A DNA stretch of 64,000 nt from assembly GCF_900105615.1 (NCBI RefSeq), contig NZ_LT630003.1, positions 434,001-498,000 on the forward strand, in the 5' to 3' direction. Source of the stretch: Lacrimispora sphenoides JCM 1415. Its GTDB lineage: Bacteria > Bacillota > Clostridia > Lachnospirales > Lachnospiraceae. The stretch's first letter is position 1. Every line of letters starts with the position of its first letter. The position numbers and the translations under genes are program-made. Under the pieces are notes generated by a model that saw only the letters and a program-made list of their open reading frames with translations, ran no database searches and had not been told where the DNA came from. Below are positions 24,492 through 32,703 of the stretch, piece after piece.

Positions 24492-25792
24492 ATATAGCAC
24501 AAATTATATATGGGCCGGTGATGTATCTAAACTGCGTGTTTGAAATCTTTTTATTATACAACTTATTGGAAGGCGTATTCCAGCCGTATGAAGACCGTAA
24601 AAATGTCAGGCTTCTGGAAATAGCAGCATGCAGCACGGTGATTTTTTTAATCAACAGTTTAAATCTGCCCACTGTAAATTTATTTTGTGTACCGCTTATG
24701 TATATGTTCTTTGTATGGTTAATGTTTCGTATAGAACTAAAATATAATTTTCTTTATGTTTTATTTTACTATGTAATTTTAGCGGTAACAGAATTTACAT
24801 TTCATCATATCTATACGTTGCTGGAAATTGATGTTTCCAAAGCATATTTTAGTATGGTGCTTTTTTTAATCATTCAGAAGACATTCGAATTTGCAGTAGT
24901 ACAGATAATAAAAAAGCGTCACCAGGGCCCTTATGAAAGCGGCAGCTTTCAGTATTTAAAATATTTATTTATACTTCCTATTGCATCTTTGGTTTTGCTG
25001 AATGGATTTTTATTACCAAAGCAATATTCCGGCGGCTATCTTTTAATCTGTTTCGGTGGGGTATTATTAATTCTATCCAATGTAGTTGGTTTTTCTACTG
25101 TGGAAAAATTATTAAACGCAGAAAGAGTGGCCAAAGATGCGGAATTACTGGCGTTAAAAACTAAATTGGAACGAAGCCACTATCAAAGGATGGAGGAAAT
25201 GAATCAGGATTACGCAGAATATTTACATGAAATGAACCGTGTAATCCGAATCATGGAGCAACTGTCATGCACAGAGGATCAGGGCGCGGTTAAAGGTGCG
25301 ATGGAGAAAGTATCGCAGATGGGTAAGACTTCTATGAAACAATGTTATATCAGTGACCAGATCACCAATGCTATTTTTATAGAACGAGAGAAAAATGCCA
25401 TGGATAAAGGCGTAGATTATCAGGTGGATATCCAATCAGGAATCGATGTGAGCTTTATTGACGATTTAGATAAAATCAGTATGATTGGTAATCTGCTTGA
25501 CAATGCGCTGGAGGCGGCCGAAGAGTGCAAGGAAGGTTATGTATTTGTAAGCTTATATAAGGGAAATGAAGCACTTGTCATATTAAGGATAGAAAATAAT
25601 TTTAAAATCAGGCCCCATAAGATAGGAGAGAAATATTTTACCACAAAAATTGAAAAGAAAAAGCATGGTTTCGGGATCAAAAAGGTAGAAGAATTATCAG
25701 AAAAGTATGGAGGTATATTAAATTGTTATGAAGAGGGAGACACCTTTGTAGCGGTGCTGATGTTATCAAGCATACCAAATTTGGCAAATTAA
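24488..25792 (+). CDS. GHKL sensor histidine kinase (AgrC-like)
   Basis: The 434-residue kinase has about six N-terminal spans (residues 10-205), a coiled helix, and a GHKL ATPase domain. The likely phosphorylated His lies in EYLHEMNRVIRIMEQ (about 248). The N-box is IGNLLDNALEAAEE and the G-box KKHGFGIKKVEELSEKYGG. AgrC-type kinases sense a cyclic peptide made by AgrB from AgrD; both genes follow directly. The kinase overlaps the response-regulator gene by four bases. The first direct repeat of the downstream LytTR site lies within its last codons. Confidence 0.87.
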   Translation: MNIAQIIYGPVMYLNCVFEIFLLYNLLEGVFQPYEDRKNVRLLEIAACSTVIFLINSLNLPTVNLFCVPLMYMFFVWLMFRIELKYNFLYVLFYYVILAVTEFTFHHIYTLLEIDVSKAYFSMVLFLIIQKTFEFAVVQIIKKRHQGPYESGSFQYLKYLFILPIASLVLLNGFLLPKQYSGGYLLICFGGVLLILSNVVGFSTVEKLLNAERVAKDAELLALKTKLERSHYQRMEEMNQDYAEYLHEMNRVIRIMEQLSCTEDQGAVKGAMEKVSQMGKTSMKQCYISDQITNAIFIEREKNAMDKGVDYQVDIQSGIDVSFIDDLDKISMIGNLLDNALEAAEECKEGYVFVSLYKGNEALVILRIENNFKIRPHKIGEKYFTTKIEKKKHGFGIKKVEELSEKYGGILNCYEEGDTFVAVLMLSSIPNLAN

Positions 25793-25805
25793 CGACCAAA
25801 TTCGG
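25774..25805 (+). promoter_or_regulatory. LytTR-type direct repeats upstream of agrDB
   Basis: ACCAAATTTGG (25774) and ACCAAATTCGG (25795) are repeated with exactly 21-bp spacing. A -10-like TATGCT lies at 25838-25843, 43 bases from the second repeat. The same repeat pair occurs before the injection-system cluster. Spacing and neighbouring regulator fit binding by the AgrA-like protein. Confidence 0.75.
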
Positions 25806-25870
25806 CCAAGCTGTTGATTCCTCTGATAAAAACATGGTATGCTGAATAAAAATACATAGGGGGTATCTTT

Positions 25871-26032
25871 ATGAGTAAAATAACGAAGAAGTTGAAAAGC
25901 CAAAATTGGACTGTTTTTATGATGAATGCTTTAGCACTGCTAGTGGTAGCTCAGAATGTAAATGCAGCGTGTGCCTGGCTGCAGCATCAACCCGAGGTAC
26001 CAGAGGAAGCCAAACGTTTTAGAAAATTTTAG
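25871..26032 (+). CDS. agrD: AgrD-like cyclic autoinducer precursor
   Basis: ATG at 25871 after AGGGGGTATCTTT encodes 53 residues, too short for most gene callers. It has a basic amphipathic leader, a hydrophobic stretch (MMNALALLVVAQNVNA), then ACAWLQHQPEVPEEAKRF and a basic tail. The order Ala-Cys, aromatic residue, HQPE-P matches clostridial AgrD precursors such as that of C. perfringens (ACLWFTHQPEEP, from memory). By this alignment the signal would be a five-residue thiolactone ring with Cys34 and the residues AWLQ. The stop is directly followed by the agrB GTG. The LytTR repeats upstream would give positive feedback. Confidence 0.88.
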   Translation: MSKITKKLKSQNWTVFMMNALALLVVAQNVNAACAWLQHQPEVPEEAKRFRKF

Positions 26033-26638
26033 GTGACAGCAAAGACCATGATTGAAAAGTTAGCAAAAAAAGTTGTGACCTGGCAGGTGCAGAAAGATTA
26101 TCTGTTAATAAAAGATGAAACATTATATATATATGCATATGAGCTGCTAATTGGGCAGGCTGTCAATATACTGATTGCCTGCTTTTTGGCAATTGTTTTC
26201 CATGCATATACTACGGTGTTGATATTTCTGGTATCTTATATCCCTCTGCGTTCTTATGCGGGAGGTCATCATGCCAAGTCATATAATATGTGTACGATAG
26301 CTTCTACGGTGATGGTATGCATCGTTTGCATTGCTGCAAAAGTAATACCAGACGATACCATTATTTGGATAAATCTGGCGGGGGGAATGATAAGCGGGAT
26401 TCTGATCTTTATGCTGGCACCGGTGCAGGATCACAATAAACCTTTGGAGCAGGTTGAAAGAGAATGCTACAGGAGACGCAGCAGGGTAATCTGGGCGGCA
26501 GAAACTGCATTGTGGGCGGTTTGCTATTTGTTAAATGCCAGAAATATCAGCCTTGCTGTTATATTAGGGCATTTAGCCTTGTCTGTTATGTTATGTATGG
26601 GTAGTGTGAAAAATAAAATATATACAGAAGAATCATGA
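26033..26638 (+). CDS. agrB: AgrB-like peptide-processing membrane protease
   Basis: A 201-residue membrane protein starting at GTG directly after the agrD stop. The catalytic signature is RSYAGGHHAKSYNMCT (about residues 75-90), giving the His and Cys of AgrB proteases. About five spans follow the usual pattern, and a DHNKPLEQVE loop is also typical. AgrB cuts AgrD and forms the thiolactone. The GTG start and zero spacing suggest translation by readthrough or coupling from agrD. The operon closes with the terminator at 26649. Confidence 0.9.
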   Translation: MTAKTMIEKLAKKVVTWQVQKDYLLIKDETLYIYAYELLIGQAVNILIACFLAIVFHAYTTVLIFLVSYIPLRSYAGGHHAKSYNMCTIASTVMVCIVCIAAKVIPDDTIIWINLAGGMISGILIFMLAPVQDHNKPLEQVERECYRRRSRVIWAAETALWAVCYLLNARNISLAVILGHLALSVMLCMGSVKNKIYTEES

Positions 26639-26648
26639 TACGGATGAG

Positions 26649-26680
26649 AAAAAGGCGTTGCTGGAGCAGCGCCTTTTTTT
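26649..26680 (+). terminator. Intrinsic terminator of the agr operon
   Basis: AAAAAGGCGTTGCT pairs with AGCAGCGCCTTTTTTT around a short loop. It separates the agr transcript from the injection-system cluster, which therefore needs its own promoter. Confidence 0.85.
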
Positions 26681-26701
26681 AGATCAAGAGAAGCTAAGTC
26701 G

Positions 26702-26770
26702 ACCAAATTCGGAAAGTTAGTGACCAGATTCAGCCATCGCATTGTATTGTTTAAAATAGTGTGATATTTT
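26702..26770 (+). promoter_or_regulatory. LytTR-type direct repeats and promoter of the injection-system cluster
   Basis: ACCAAATTCGG (26702) and ACCAGATTCAG (26723) recur at 21-bp spacing, matching the pair before agrDB. A -10-like TATTTT lies at 26765-26770, 42 bases after the second repeat, nearly the same distance as at agrDB; TAAAAT at 26752 is an alternative. The 26818 gene follows. Confidence 0.72.
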
Positions 26771-26817
26771 GTAAAAAAATGTAAAAAAATAGTGCTTTTT
26801 GTAGCGAGAGGTGTTTT

Positions 26818-27087
26818 ATGCCATTTACAAAAATTAATCAAAGCTTTTATCGGTATGAAATCACTTACCGAATTTTAAACTGGGACAAAACAGAAGAGAT
26901 CAGGACGGATAGTCTGGATACGGATATTTTGTATAATAAACTGAATTTCTGGAACAAAAAGCGCCATATGAGGGATTGTGAGAGAAAAGTGATCAGTAAA
27001 GTAATTCAGGATGGCCGGATTTCCAGGCTCCAGATATTGAACGAGAATTTTATCCTGATTCCCAGATATATCTGCAGGGTTAACTAG
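26818..27087 (+). CDS. 89-residue basic protein, first gene of the injection-system cluster
   Basis: ATG at 26818 has GAGAGGTGTTTT upstream. The product is basic, without signal peptide or membrane span, and has an aromatic N-terminal half (SFYRYEITYRILNW). No family is recognised. It could be a regulator or assembly factor, as it is the first gene behind the quorum-controlled promoter and lies 20 bases before the VWA gene. Its short size and charge would suit an RNA- or protein-binding adaptor, but nothing proves this. Confidence 0.6.
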   Translation: MPFTKINQSFYRYEITYRILNWDKTEEIRTDSLDTDILYNKLNFWNKKRHMRDCERKVISKVIQDGRISRLQILNENFILIPRYICRVN

Positions 27088-27107
27088 AACTTTAAGAGGA
27101 GGGCGAT

Positions 27108-28940
27108 ATGAAAATATGGAGAAAAATCTTTCTGGCTACAGGGATGATTATTTTGCTGTTTACAGTCAGGCAAATCACGTCGGTGGCGGGAGTAAACCAG
27201 GGATTCAACGAAACTGAAGGTGAGGTGGTGTTTCTTTTGGACACCAGCGGTTCCATGAATACCTATGACAAAAAGCGCCTGGCAATTGATGCGATCCGAC
27301 AGGCGGCCTACAGCCTCCCCTCAAATTATAAAGCTGGATTGGTATCTTATAATACAGGAATTCAGACAATCGCTCCGATGGGTACCGGACTGGAACAGAT
27401 GGATGCGCAATTAGCGGCTATTACATACAAAGGCTATACCAACGCCGGAGAAGGATTGAATCAGGCTGTGGGACTTTTTTCAGACAAGGAGGGTATGGAC
27501 CGCAGCATCGTCATGTTGACGGATGGTGAAATTGATATGCCTGACCAGCAGGCAAAAGAGTCTTCCCGTATCCTATATTCAGATGCGATGAAGAGGGCAA
27601 AGGAAGCCGGTGTGAAAATTTACATTATTGCCGTAGGCAGTGAGTTAAATGACCCTCAGATGCATATCTTTGCCGGTGCTGAGATGACGGACGGGGCCAT
27701 CTACTGGCAGGGTCAGTCAGGTACTCTGGTGCAAATTATGAACCGTATCCTGTATGAGCGTATGAACATCCCAAAGAAATCCGTGGGGGTGACGGATGGA
27801 AATGGCGGCAGCCTTCATGCGGAACTGCCCTCACCGGGGGCAGAGCATGTGCGAATCATTCTGACTGCCAGTCAGGGGATTCAAAATGTTACTGCGGATT
27901 ATGCGGCAGAAGAAGGCCGTATTACCGGCGGGCAGAACTTTGCGGTATTGGAGATGACCAGACCAGCCGAAGAAGCTGTGGAGGTCCATTTCCAGACGTC
28001 GGAGTTAGCTGGAGTAGAAGCATATATGACCGTGGAATATACGGCTGAACCTGTAATAGAAGTCTCTTATCGGAGGGAAGCTTCCGAAGCGGGGGAAGAA
28101 CGTAACGGGAGAACAAAAGTACCTTTGGCTGATAAGCAGTATGCCGACCTGAAAATATGGCTGAAAGATATAAAGGGAAAAAACGTCAACCTCTGGAATG
28201 CTCCTTATTATGAGGGACAGGAAGTGCCTTTCCGTGTCAATGGAGTCACGGAAACAGGAAGAATAAATAACGGAATTATACCTTACTCCCTCCACATAGA
28301 CGGGATCGATGAGCTTTCAATTGAAATTGATTCTGGTAGTTTTGAAGAGCATTATGTGATCACCCAACCGGCATTTATAAAACTTGCGCCACCCCAGGAG
28401 CCTGTACCGGAGCCGGATTACCGCCCATTGTGGATCATTTTAGGAATACTTGCGGCGGCATTGATCCTCATACTGGCCTTGTGGGTGAAGAAAAAGAATA
28501 CCACAGTGGTCTATGTGGCACAGTCCCCGGCCTCAAGGGAGCCTGCAAAGAAGATGGAGACTAAAGCCTGCACTTATTCAGGGAAATTCAATCTATACGT
28601 GGTAAGAACTGTGGATGGCAGGGACGTGCCTCCCCAGACTTACCAGCTATTCGGTAGAAATAGTGGCCGTATGACCTTGGATCAGATTCTTTCCGCCTGT
28701 AAGATCAAGTTGGGGAAGATCGGAGAGGAGGACATTATCATCTATCCTGGGCCGGATCATTCGGTAATAATTATGGATCAGTCGGAGCGGTGCACTGTGC
28801 TGCGGGGGATGGAGATTCTAAAAAAGGGTATGGGATACCCGGTGTTTTATAACGAAAAGATTACCATTACCTTTGAGGACGAGTCCACGGAGATGGAAAT
28901 CCATTATAAAAACTTAAAGCCAAGTGAGAGGAAAGCGTAA
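27108..28940 (+). CDS. Membrane-anchored VWA-domain protein of the injection system
   Basis: The 610-residue protein has an N-terminal signal/anchor (about 7-27) and a von Willebrand A domain at about 38-210. The complete MIDAS set is DTSGSM (45-50), a Thr in the loop near 110 and LTDGE near 137. A long outer beta-rich part follows, then a span at about 441-462 and a cytoplasmic tail of about 145 residues. The outer VWA domain could grip metal-dependent partners or the cell wall. The tail may meet the FHA or phosphatase proteins. GAGGAGGGCGAT precedes the ATG. I infer a role as envelope anchor or trigger because Gram-positives lack the TssJLM complex. Confidence 0.75.
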   Translation: MKIWRKIFLATGMIILLFTVRQITSVAGVNQGFNETEGEVVFLLDTSGSMNTYDKKRLAIDAIRQAAYSLPSNYKAGLVSYNTGIQTIAPMGTGLEQMDAQLAAITYKGYTNAGEGLNQAVGLFSDKEGMDRSIVMLTDGEIDMPDQQAKESSRILYSDAMKRAKEAGVKIYIIAVGSELNDPQMHIFAGAEMTDGAIYWQGQSGTLVQIMNRILYERMNIPKKSVGVTDGNGGSLHAELPSPGAEHVRIILTASQGIQNVTADYAAEEGRITGGQNFAVLEMTRPAEEAVEVHFQTSELAGVEAYMTVEYTAEPVIEVSYRREASEAGEERNGRTKVPLADKQYADLKIWLKDIKGKNVNLWNAPYYEGQEVPFRVNGVTETGRINNGIIPYSLHIDGIDELSIEIDSGSFEEHYVITQPAFIKLAPPQEPVPEPDYRPLWIILGILAAALILILALWVKKKNTTVVYVAQSPASREPAKKMETKACTYSGKFNLYVVRTVDGRDVPPQTYQLFGRNSGRMTLDQILSACKIKLGKIGEEDIIIYPGPDHSVIIMDQSERCTVLRGMEILKKGMGYPVFYNEKITITFEDESTEMEIHYKNLKPSERKA

Positions 28941-29020
28941 CAATGAAAGGAGCGCGGAAGGCGTTCCGGTCAGCGTGAACTTGCTCTTTCAGATAGATAA
29001 CAAAAGGAGGAATAAGCAAT

Positions 29021-31204
29021 ATGGGAAATGTAATAAAGCAGACCAACCGGACCATGCTGATGGAGGTCATTAATCCGGAAAAACTGGATTTATTAACTTT
29101 GGTTGGAGATGTCCGGGGGGTGGAAAGCCTTTCCGATGAAAAAATCAAGGAAATCAACGACTCCTTAATGGTTCGCAGTTTTGATGAGCTTTTGGAGAAA
29201 TTTGCACCGACTGTTTATTGTTACTATAACGCCAACAACCAGAGAGTGGTTTATCAGTTGGATAAACCGGAGCAGGTGCCAGAGGAAATGCTGACGGAAA
29301 TTCCATTAAACCGTCAAAATGAATTTATGGGAATGCTCATGTCCATGGTGGAAACCAAGCGTTCTGAGGGGACCATCAACGTGGATTTTAAGTTTGAAAA
29401 GCTTACGGACATGATTTCCCCGAAAAAGGTAATGGATGCAATCAAGCAGAACCGAAAGGAGCTGCAATATACTTATGGCGAATACGCCAGGCTGGATGAG
29501 GAGGATCCCCAGAAGAGAGATTTAGGGGATAAGCTGAATGTCATGTTTGAAGAGGCGAGCGCCAATTATAACAATATCATGGCCTTGCTTCCCCTGGCGA
29601 TAGAGGACATTAAAACCAGGCTTCTTTTAGGAGACGGAGGAGATAAAAAAGACAGTACCCCCCTTGCCTTAGGCGTCCTGAGTATGGGGGAGCAGGGAGA
29701 ACTGAGGGTCTTAGAGGCACCTAAGGTGGAAACGACAGCCTTGGTTACGATTGATGATCATGTGAATATGGGATTAATCGAAGCTTTAAAAGAGGACTAT
29801 GAAGCTCTGAATGAGGAGAACAACGACTATGTAGGGGCTTTGGTAGCGAGAACCTTTTGCCCATTGTCCTCCACCATGGAGAGCAGTATTGACATAGCAA
29901 CAGAGGTTGCCAATTATAATTCCTATCTGGAATTTTATAAGGAATCCAAGGATGCCTTCATTAAGACCGTAAAGCCGCTGATCGAAAGGCTGCTGGGCGC
30001 CTGGTGCTATTTTGAACAGTATCCGAAGGAGCTGAAAGGAATGCGCCCTTCCATGTTGGTGACAAATGTTTCCAATGAGATGCTTGCAAAGAGCAGCAAT
30101 ATCCCCAGGCTGATTACATACTTAACCACAGTGAATGCAAAGAATGATTTCACAAATACAGTATGGTATGCCATCGTACCGAACGTATCCTTAGACCAGA
30201 ACAGCAAGATGAAGCTGACCAGAGAGCGGTTTAAGGGAAATTCTAAAACAGAAAAGAATGATACAAACAGTGTGGAATCCTTAATAAGGCTTCTTGATGT
30301 CTTTAAAGATTACAAAGTGCAGTGTTTCTTCAGTTATGAGACTGATGACACCACTACATTCAATGCCTTGGCAACCGAGGGGATCGGTAAGTATGAGGAT
30401 CGCTGCGCTGCTCTTATGGGCAAGGAGTACAGTGAGTTTGCCATTCCCTGTCTGCCCAACTATACGATTATTCCGAAAGATAAATCAGGCGTCGTCTTAG
30501 ACAGCCGGATGGTAGTCGGTGATAACCATACGGCAGAGCTTTCCAGGGAAAAAGAAGACATTATGAAGCTGTGGATTGACGGGGTTTACGTAGGCGCTGC
30601 CTATGTGGCGGCAGGTATAGCAGCAGCTTATCAATGCCCGGAATACTTAAAGTCAAAGTTTGGGCCAGGCGTTAAGCTGGATATGGAACTGCCAGGAGTG
30701 AGGTTTGACATTGAGGCCGATGATCATGGGCTTATTGCCTGCACTACCATGGCAAAAGAGATTACCGGATTCACCAATTCCATTAAAAATGATATCAACC
30801 GGAAGAACTTTGGATTTATATTCAGTTCGGAGAATGCTTCTTATAAAGGCAATGACATAACAAAGATCATGATTTACAAGGCCCGGAATCTGATGTCCGA
30901 TGGTTCCATGTTTGAGCCGATTTATAAAACACAGGTGACTACCTATATTGAACGGGTGATGCGCCACGGAACCGGGGACTTTAAAGAGGATTCCATTGTC
31001 CAGTTCTTTTCCAATAATCCCAACAGCCAGAAAAGCCGGTGGCTTTCCAGAAGGGAATACTTAAACGGAATCCTTGGAGCAGGAGATGATATCAGCTGTA
31101 ACATCAACGAGGAAACAGGTTTCTGCACCCTGGATATCACCTTTAATGGCAATGTAAAGAATTTGGAAGTAGAGATTAACCGATTATCGGCGAATAAGGC
31201 GTAA
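29021..31204 (+). CDS. Contractile-sheath-like protein
   Basis: A 727-residue cytoplasmic protein just ahead of two tube-like genes, the usual place for a sheath. An N-terminal strip VRSFDELLEKFAPTVY (about residues 52-67) recalls the FxEVxxxIAPR region of TssB. The middle part (about 230-560) has the long alternating body and the GVYVGAAYVAAGIAAAYQCP segment (about 528-547) that could be the core domain and its handle. The C-terminal 130 residues contain YIERVMRHGTG and a final beta hairpin, perhaps the interlocking arm. The length fits a TssB plus TssC fusion or one large phage-type sheath. The AGGAGG site is strong. Similarity is by pattern only; structural comparison would settle it. Confidence 0.6.
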   Translation: MGNVIKQTNRTMLMEVINPEKLDLLTLVGDVRGVESLSDEKIKEINDSLMVRSFDELLEKFAPTVYCYYNANNQRVVYQLDKPEQVPEEMLTEIPLNRQNEFMGMLMSMVETKRSEGTINVDFKFEKLTDMISPKKVMDAIKQNRKELQYTYGEYARLDEEDPQKRDLGDKLNVMFEEASANYNNIMALLPLAIEDIKTRLLLGDGGDKKDSTPLALGVLSMGEQGELRVLEAPKVETTALVTIDDHVNMGLIEALKEDYEALNEENNDYVGALVARTFCPLSSTMESSIDIATEVANYNSYLEFYKESKDAFIKTVKPLIERLLGAWCYFEQYPKELKGMRPSMLVTNVSNEMLAKSSNIPRLITYLTTVNAKNDFTNTVWYAIVPNVSLDQNSKMKLTRERFKGNSKTEKNDTNSVESLIRLLDVFKDYKVQCFFSYETDDTTTFNALATEGIGKYEDRCAALMGKEYSEFAIPCLPNYTIIPKDKSGVVLDSRMVVGDNHTAELSREKEDIMKLWIDGVYVGAAYVAAGIAAAYQCPEYLKSKFGPGVKLDMELPGVRFDIEADDHGLIACTTMAKEITGFTNSIKNDINRKNFGFIFSSENASYKGNDITKIMIYKARNLMSDGSMFEPIYKTQVTTYIERVMRHGTGDFKEDSIVQFFSNNPNSQKSRWLSRREYLNGILGAGDDISCNINEETGFCTLDITFNGNVKNLEVEINRLSANKA

Positions 31205-31249
31205 TGGCCTTTGAAGCATAAATTTTTCAGAAGAAAAGGAGGAAATAAG

Positions 31250-31681
31250 ATGGGATTTCGAATGAAAATCACCGGAGGACCAGAGGAAATCGTGTTTGAT
31301 GAGCGGAGCATTACAAAAGTGGATTTTGACTCCATTTCCTCGGCGGACTCCAACGCAAGGGCCACAGATTTCGGCCTGACAGTGAAGGTATGGGGCAAGA
31401 TGCTCTACAAGCTGGGAGGAGAAGGAAACGATCCCACTTTGGGGCTGGTAAAGTGGTCCCAGGTGCCGTCTGAGAAGGCAGACTGCTATAGGAATGCTGA
31501 AGTCACCGTAGTATCCGCCAGCCAGGTGGTGCGTCAGTTCACTCTTCCAAATGCATTCGTCATGGAATACACCGAGGAGGTGGATGACGAGAGTGGTGTT
31601 GGAACCTTCTTCATTCACATGAAACAGAAGAAGGATGAAAACGCGGCGACTAAAATTGAAGGCGGCTTTGGCGGCGAATAA
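31250..31681 (+). CDS. Inner-tube (Hcp/gp19-like) protein 1
   Basis: ATG at 31250 has AAGGAGGAAATAAG upstream; the earlier ATG at 31211 has no site. The 143-residue product is beta-rich and clearly paralogous to the next protein. Shared strips are DSNAR at about residue 29-33, CYRNAEVTVV against CYRKVTVEHI, and LPNAFVMEYTEEV against FPNAFVIDYKEDF, then the common FIHMKQKKD end. Length, beta pattern and place next to a sheath gene are those of Hcp or phage tube proteins, which stack as hexameric rings. Sequence identity with named Hcp families is not evident to me. Confidence 0.62.
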   Translation: MGFRMKITGGPEEIVFDERSITKVDFDSISSADSNARATDFGLTVKVWGKMLYKLGGEGNDPTLGLVKWSQVPSEKADCYRNAEVTVVSASQVVRQFTLPNAFVMEYTEEVDDESGVGTFFIHMKQKKDENAATKIEGGFGGE

Positions 31682-31705
31682 TAGAATCGAAAGGAGGTAA
31701 CAGAC

Positions 31706-32134
31706 ATGTCATACATAGTAAAAATCGAGGGACAGGAAAGCTTTGAAATTGCAAAAGAAAGTGTTCGTAGTGTGAAGTTCACCACGGATATTCCGTTGGA
31801 TTCCAATGCCAGGACCAAGGACGTGGGCAGCACTCTGACCATAACCGGAAGGATTTTAACCGCAGTGGATGGAGATCCGTTTGACAGCACCAGAAAGCTG
31901 GCCCTGTGGTCAGTGGTGCCTGCAGAAAAATCCGATTGCTACCGGAAGGTGACGGTGGAACATATAGCAGCCGGAATCATGGAAAGAAAATACTATTTCC
32001 CAAATGCCTTTGTGATTGATTATAAGGAGGATTTTGGGGATGTGGAAGGAACTGGAACGTTTACATTAACGATCAAACAGAAGAAAGATAAGTTAGGCAT
32101 GATTACGGTGGAAGGTGGATATCCGGCCGCATAA
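31706..32134 (+). CDS. Inner-tube (Hcp/gp19-like) protein 2
   Basis: A 142-residue paralogue of the preceding tube protein, starting after AAAGGAGGTAACAGAC. It keeps the DSNAR, CYRK, PNAFVIDYKE and KQKKDK strips and ends in VEGGYP. eCIS and some phage-like systems carry more than one tube protein, one for the shaft and one for the adaptor near the baseplate. Either may be the major one here. It is followed by a strong terminator, so sheath and both tube genes form an abundantly transcribed front part of the cluster. Confidence 0.62.
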   Translation: MSYIVKIEGQESFEIAKESVRSVKFTTDIPLDSNARTKDVGSTLTITGRILTAVDGDPFDSTRKLALWSVVPAEKSDCYRKVTVEHIAAGIMERKYYFPNAFVIDYKEDFGDVEGTGTFTLTIKQKKDKLGMITVEGGYPAA

Positions 32135-32142
32135 GGGACAAG

Positions 32143-32177
32143 AAGGGTGCAGCCGGGAAAATCGGTTGCGCCCTTTT
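32143..32177 (+). terminator. Intrinsic terminator after sheath and tube genes
   Basis: AAGGGTGCAGCCG pairs with CGGTTGCGCCCTTTTT around a short loop. It sits 9 bases after the tube-2 stop. The next gene follows in the same direction 16 bases later, so partial readthrough probably feeds the rest of the cluster at a lower level. Confidence 0.8.
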
Positions 32178-32192
32178 TCCAAAGGTCAATAG

Positions 32193-32666
32193 ATGGCACG
32201 AGCAGGGAAGGATATGGACAGAATGAAGAATTTATACCATGTGTTGGGAATTACAAATACAGCCACAGAGGAAGAGATAAAAAAAGCATACCGGACGCTT
32301 TCTAAGAAATACCATCCGGATGTCAATCCGGGAGATAGTGAAAGAGAAGAGCGGTTTATGGAAATATCGGAAGCCTATGCCATTTTGCAGAACTCTCAGA
32401 AGAGACAGGAATATGACAAGATGCTGATGGCAGAGGAAAAAAATACAACAGTAAAAAAGGAAAAAAAGATTACGGACGACCCATCAGCAGAAAGTTCCAT
32501 GCATTTTAATTTCAGCCGTATGGATGAGCAATTTGCACATTTTTTTGGTTTTCAGCCTAAAAACGGGAAAGTGGATGAGAAAGCGTTTAATAAAAGTGGG
32601 AAAACAAAGACAAATCCAATTGATATGACGGAGATGTTTGAAAGATATATGGGCATAAAGAAATAA
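32193..32666 (+). CDS. J-domain (DnaJ-like) co-chaperone
   Basis: A 157-residue protein whose residues 9-75 form a J-domain: [20 protein letters not shown], then [10 protein letters not shown] with the HPD triad, then [16 protein letters not shown]. The rest is short, polar and without zinc fingers or a substrate-binding domain. J-domains call on Hsp70 ATPases, and an Hsp70-like gene lies at 55659 in the same cluster. I infer the two serve the injection machine, perhaps in assembly or in taking apart contracted sheaths. The ATG at 32193 has AAAGGT six bases before it; 32223 is a possible alternative start. Confidence 0.85.
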   Translation: MARAGKDMDRMKNLYHVLGITNTATEEEIKKAYRTLSKKYHPDVNPGDSEREERFMEISEAYAILQNSQKRQEYDKMLMAEEKNTTVKKEKKITDDPSAESSMHFNFSRMDEQFAHFFGFQPKNGKVDEKAFNKSGKTKTNPIDMTEMFERYMGIKK

Positions 32667-32703
32667 ATATGTCTGCTGGGTGAAAAAAACGGGAGGAAAG
32701 AAG

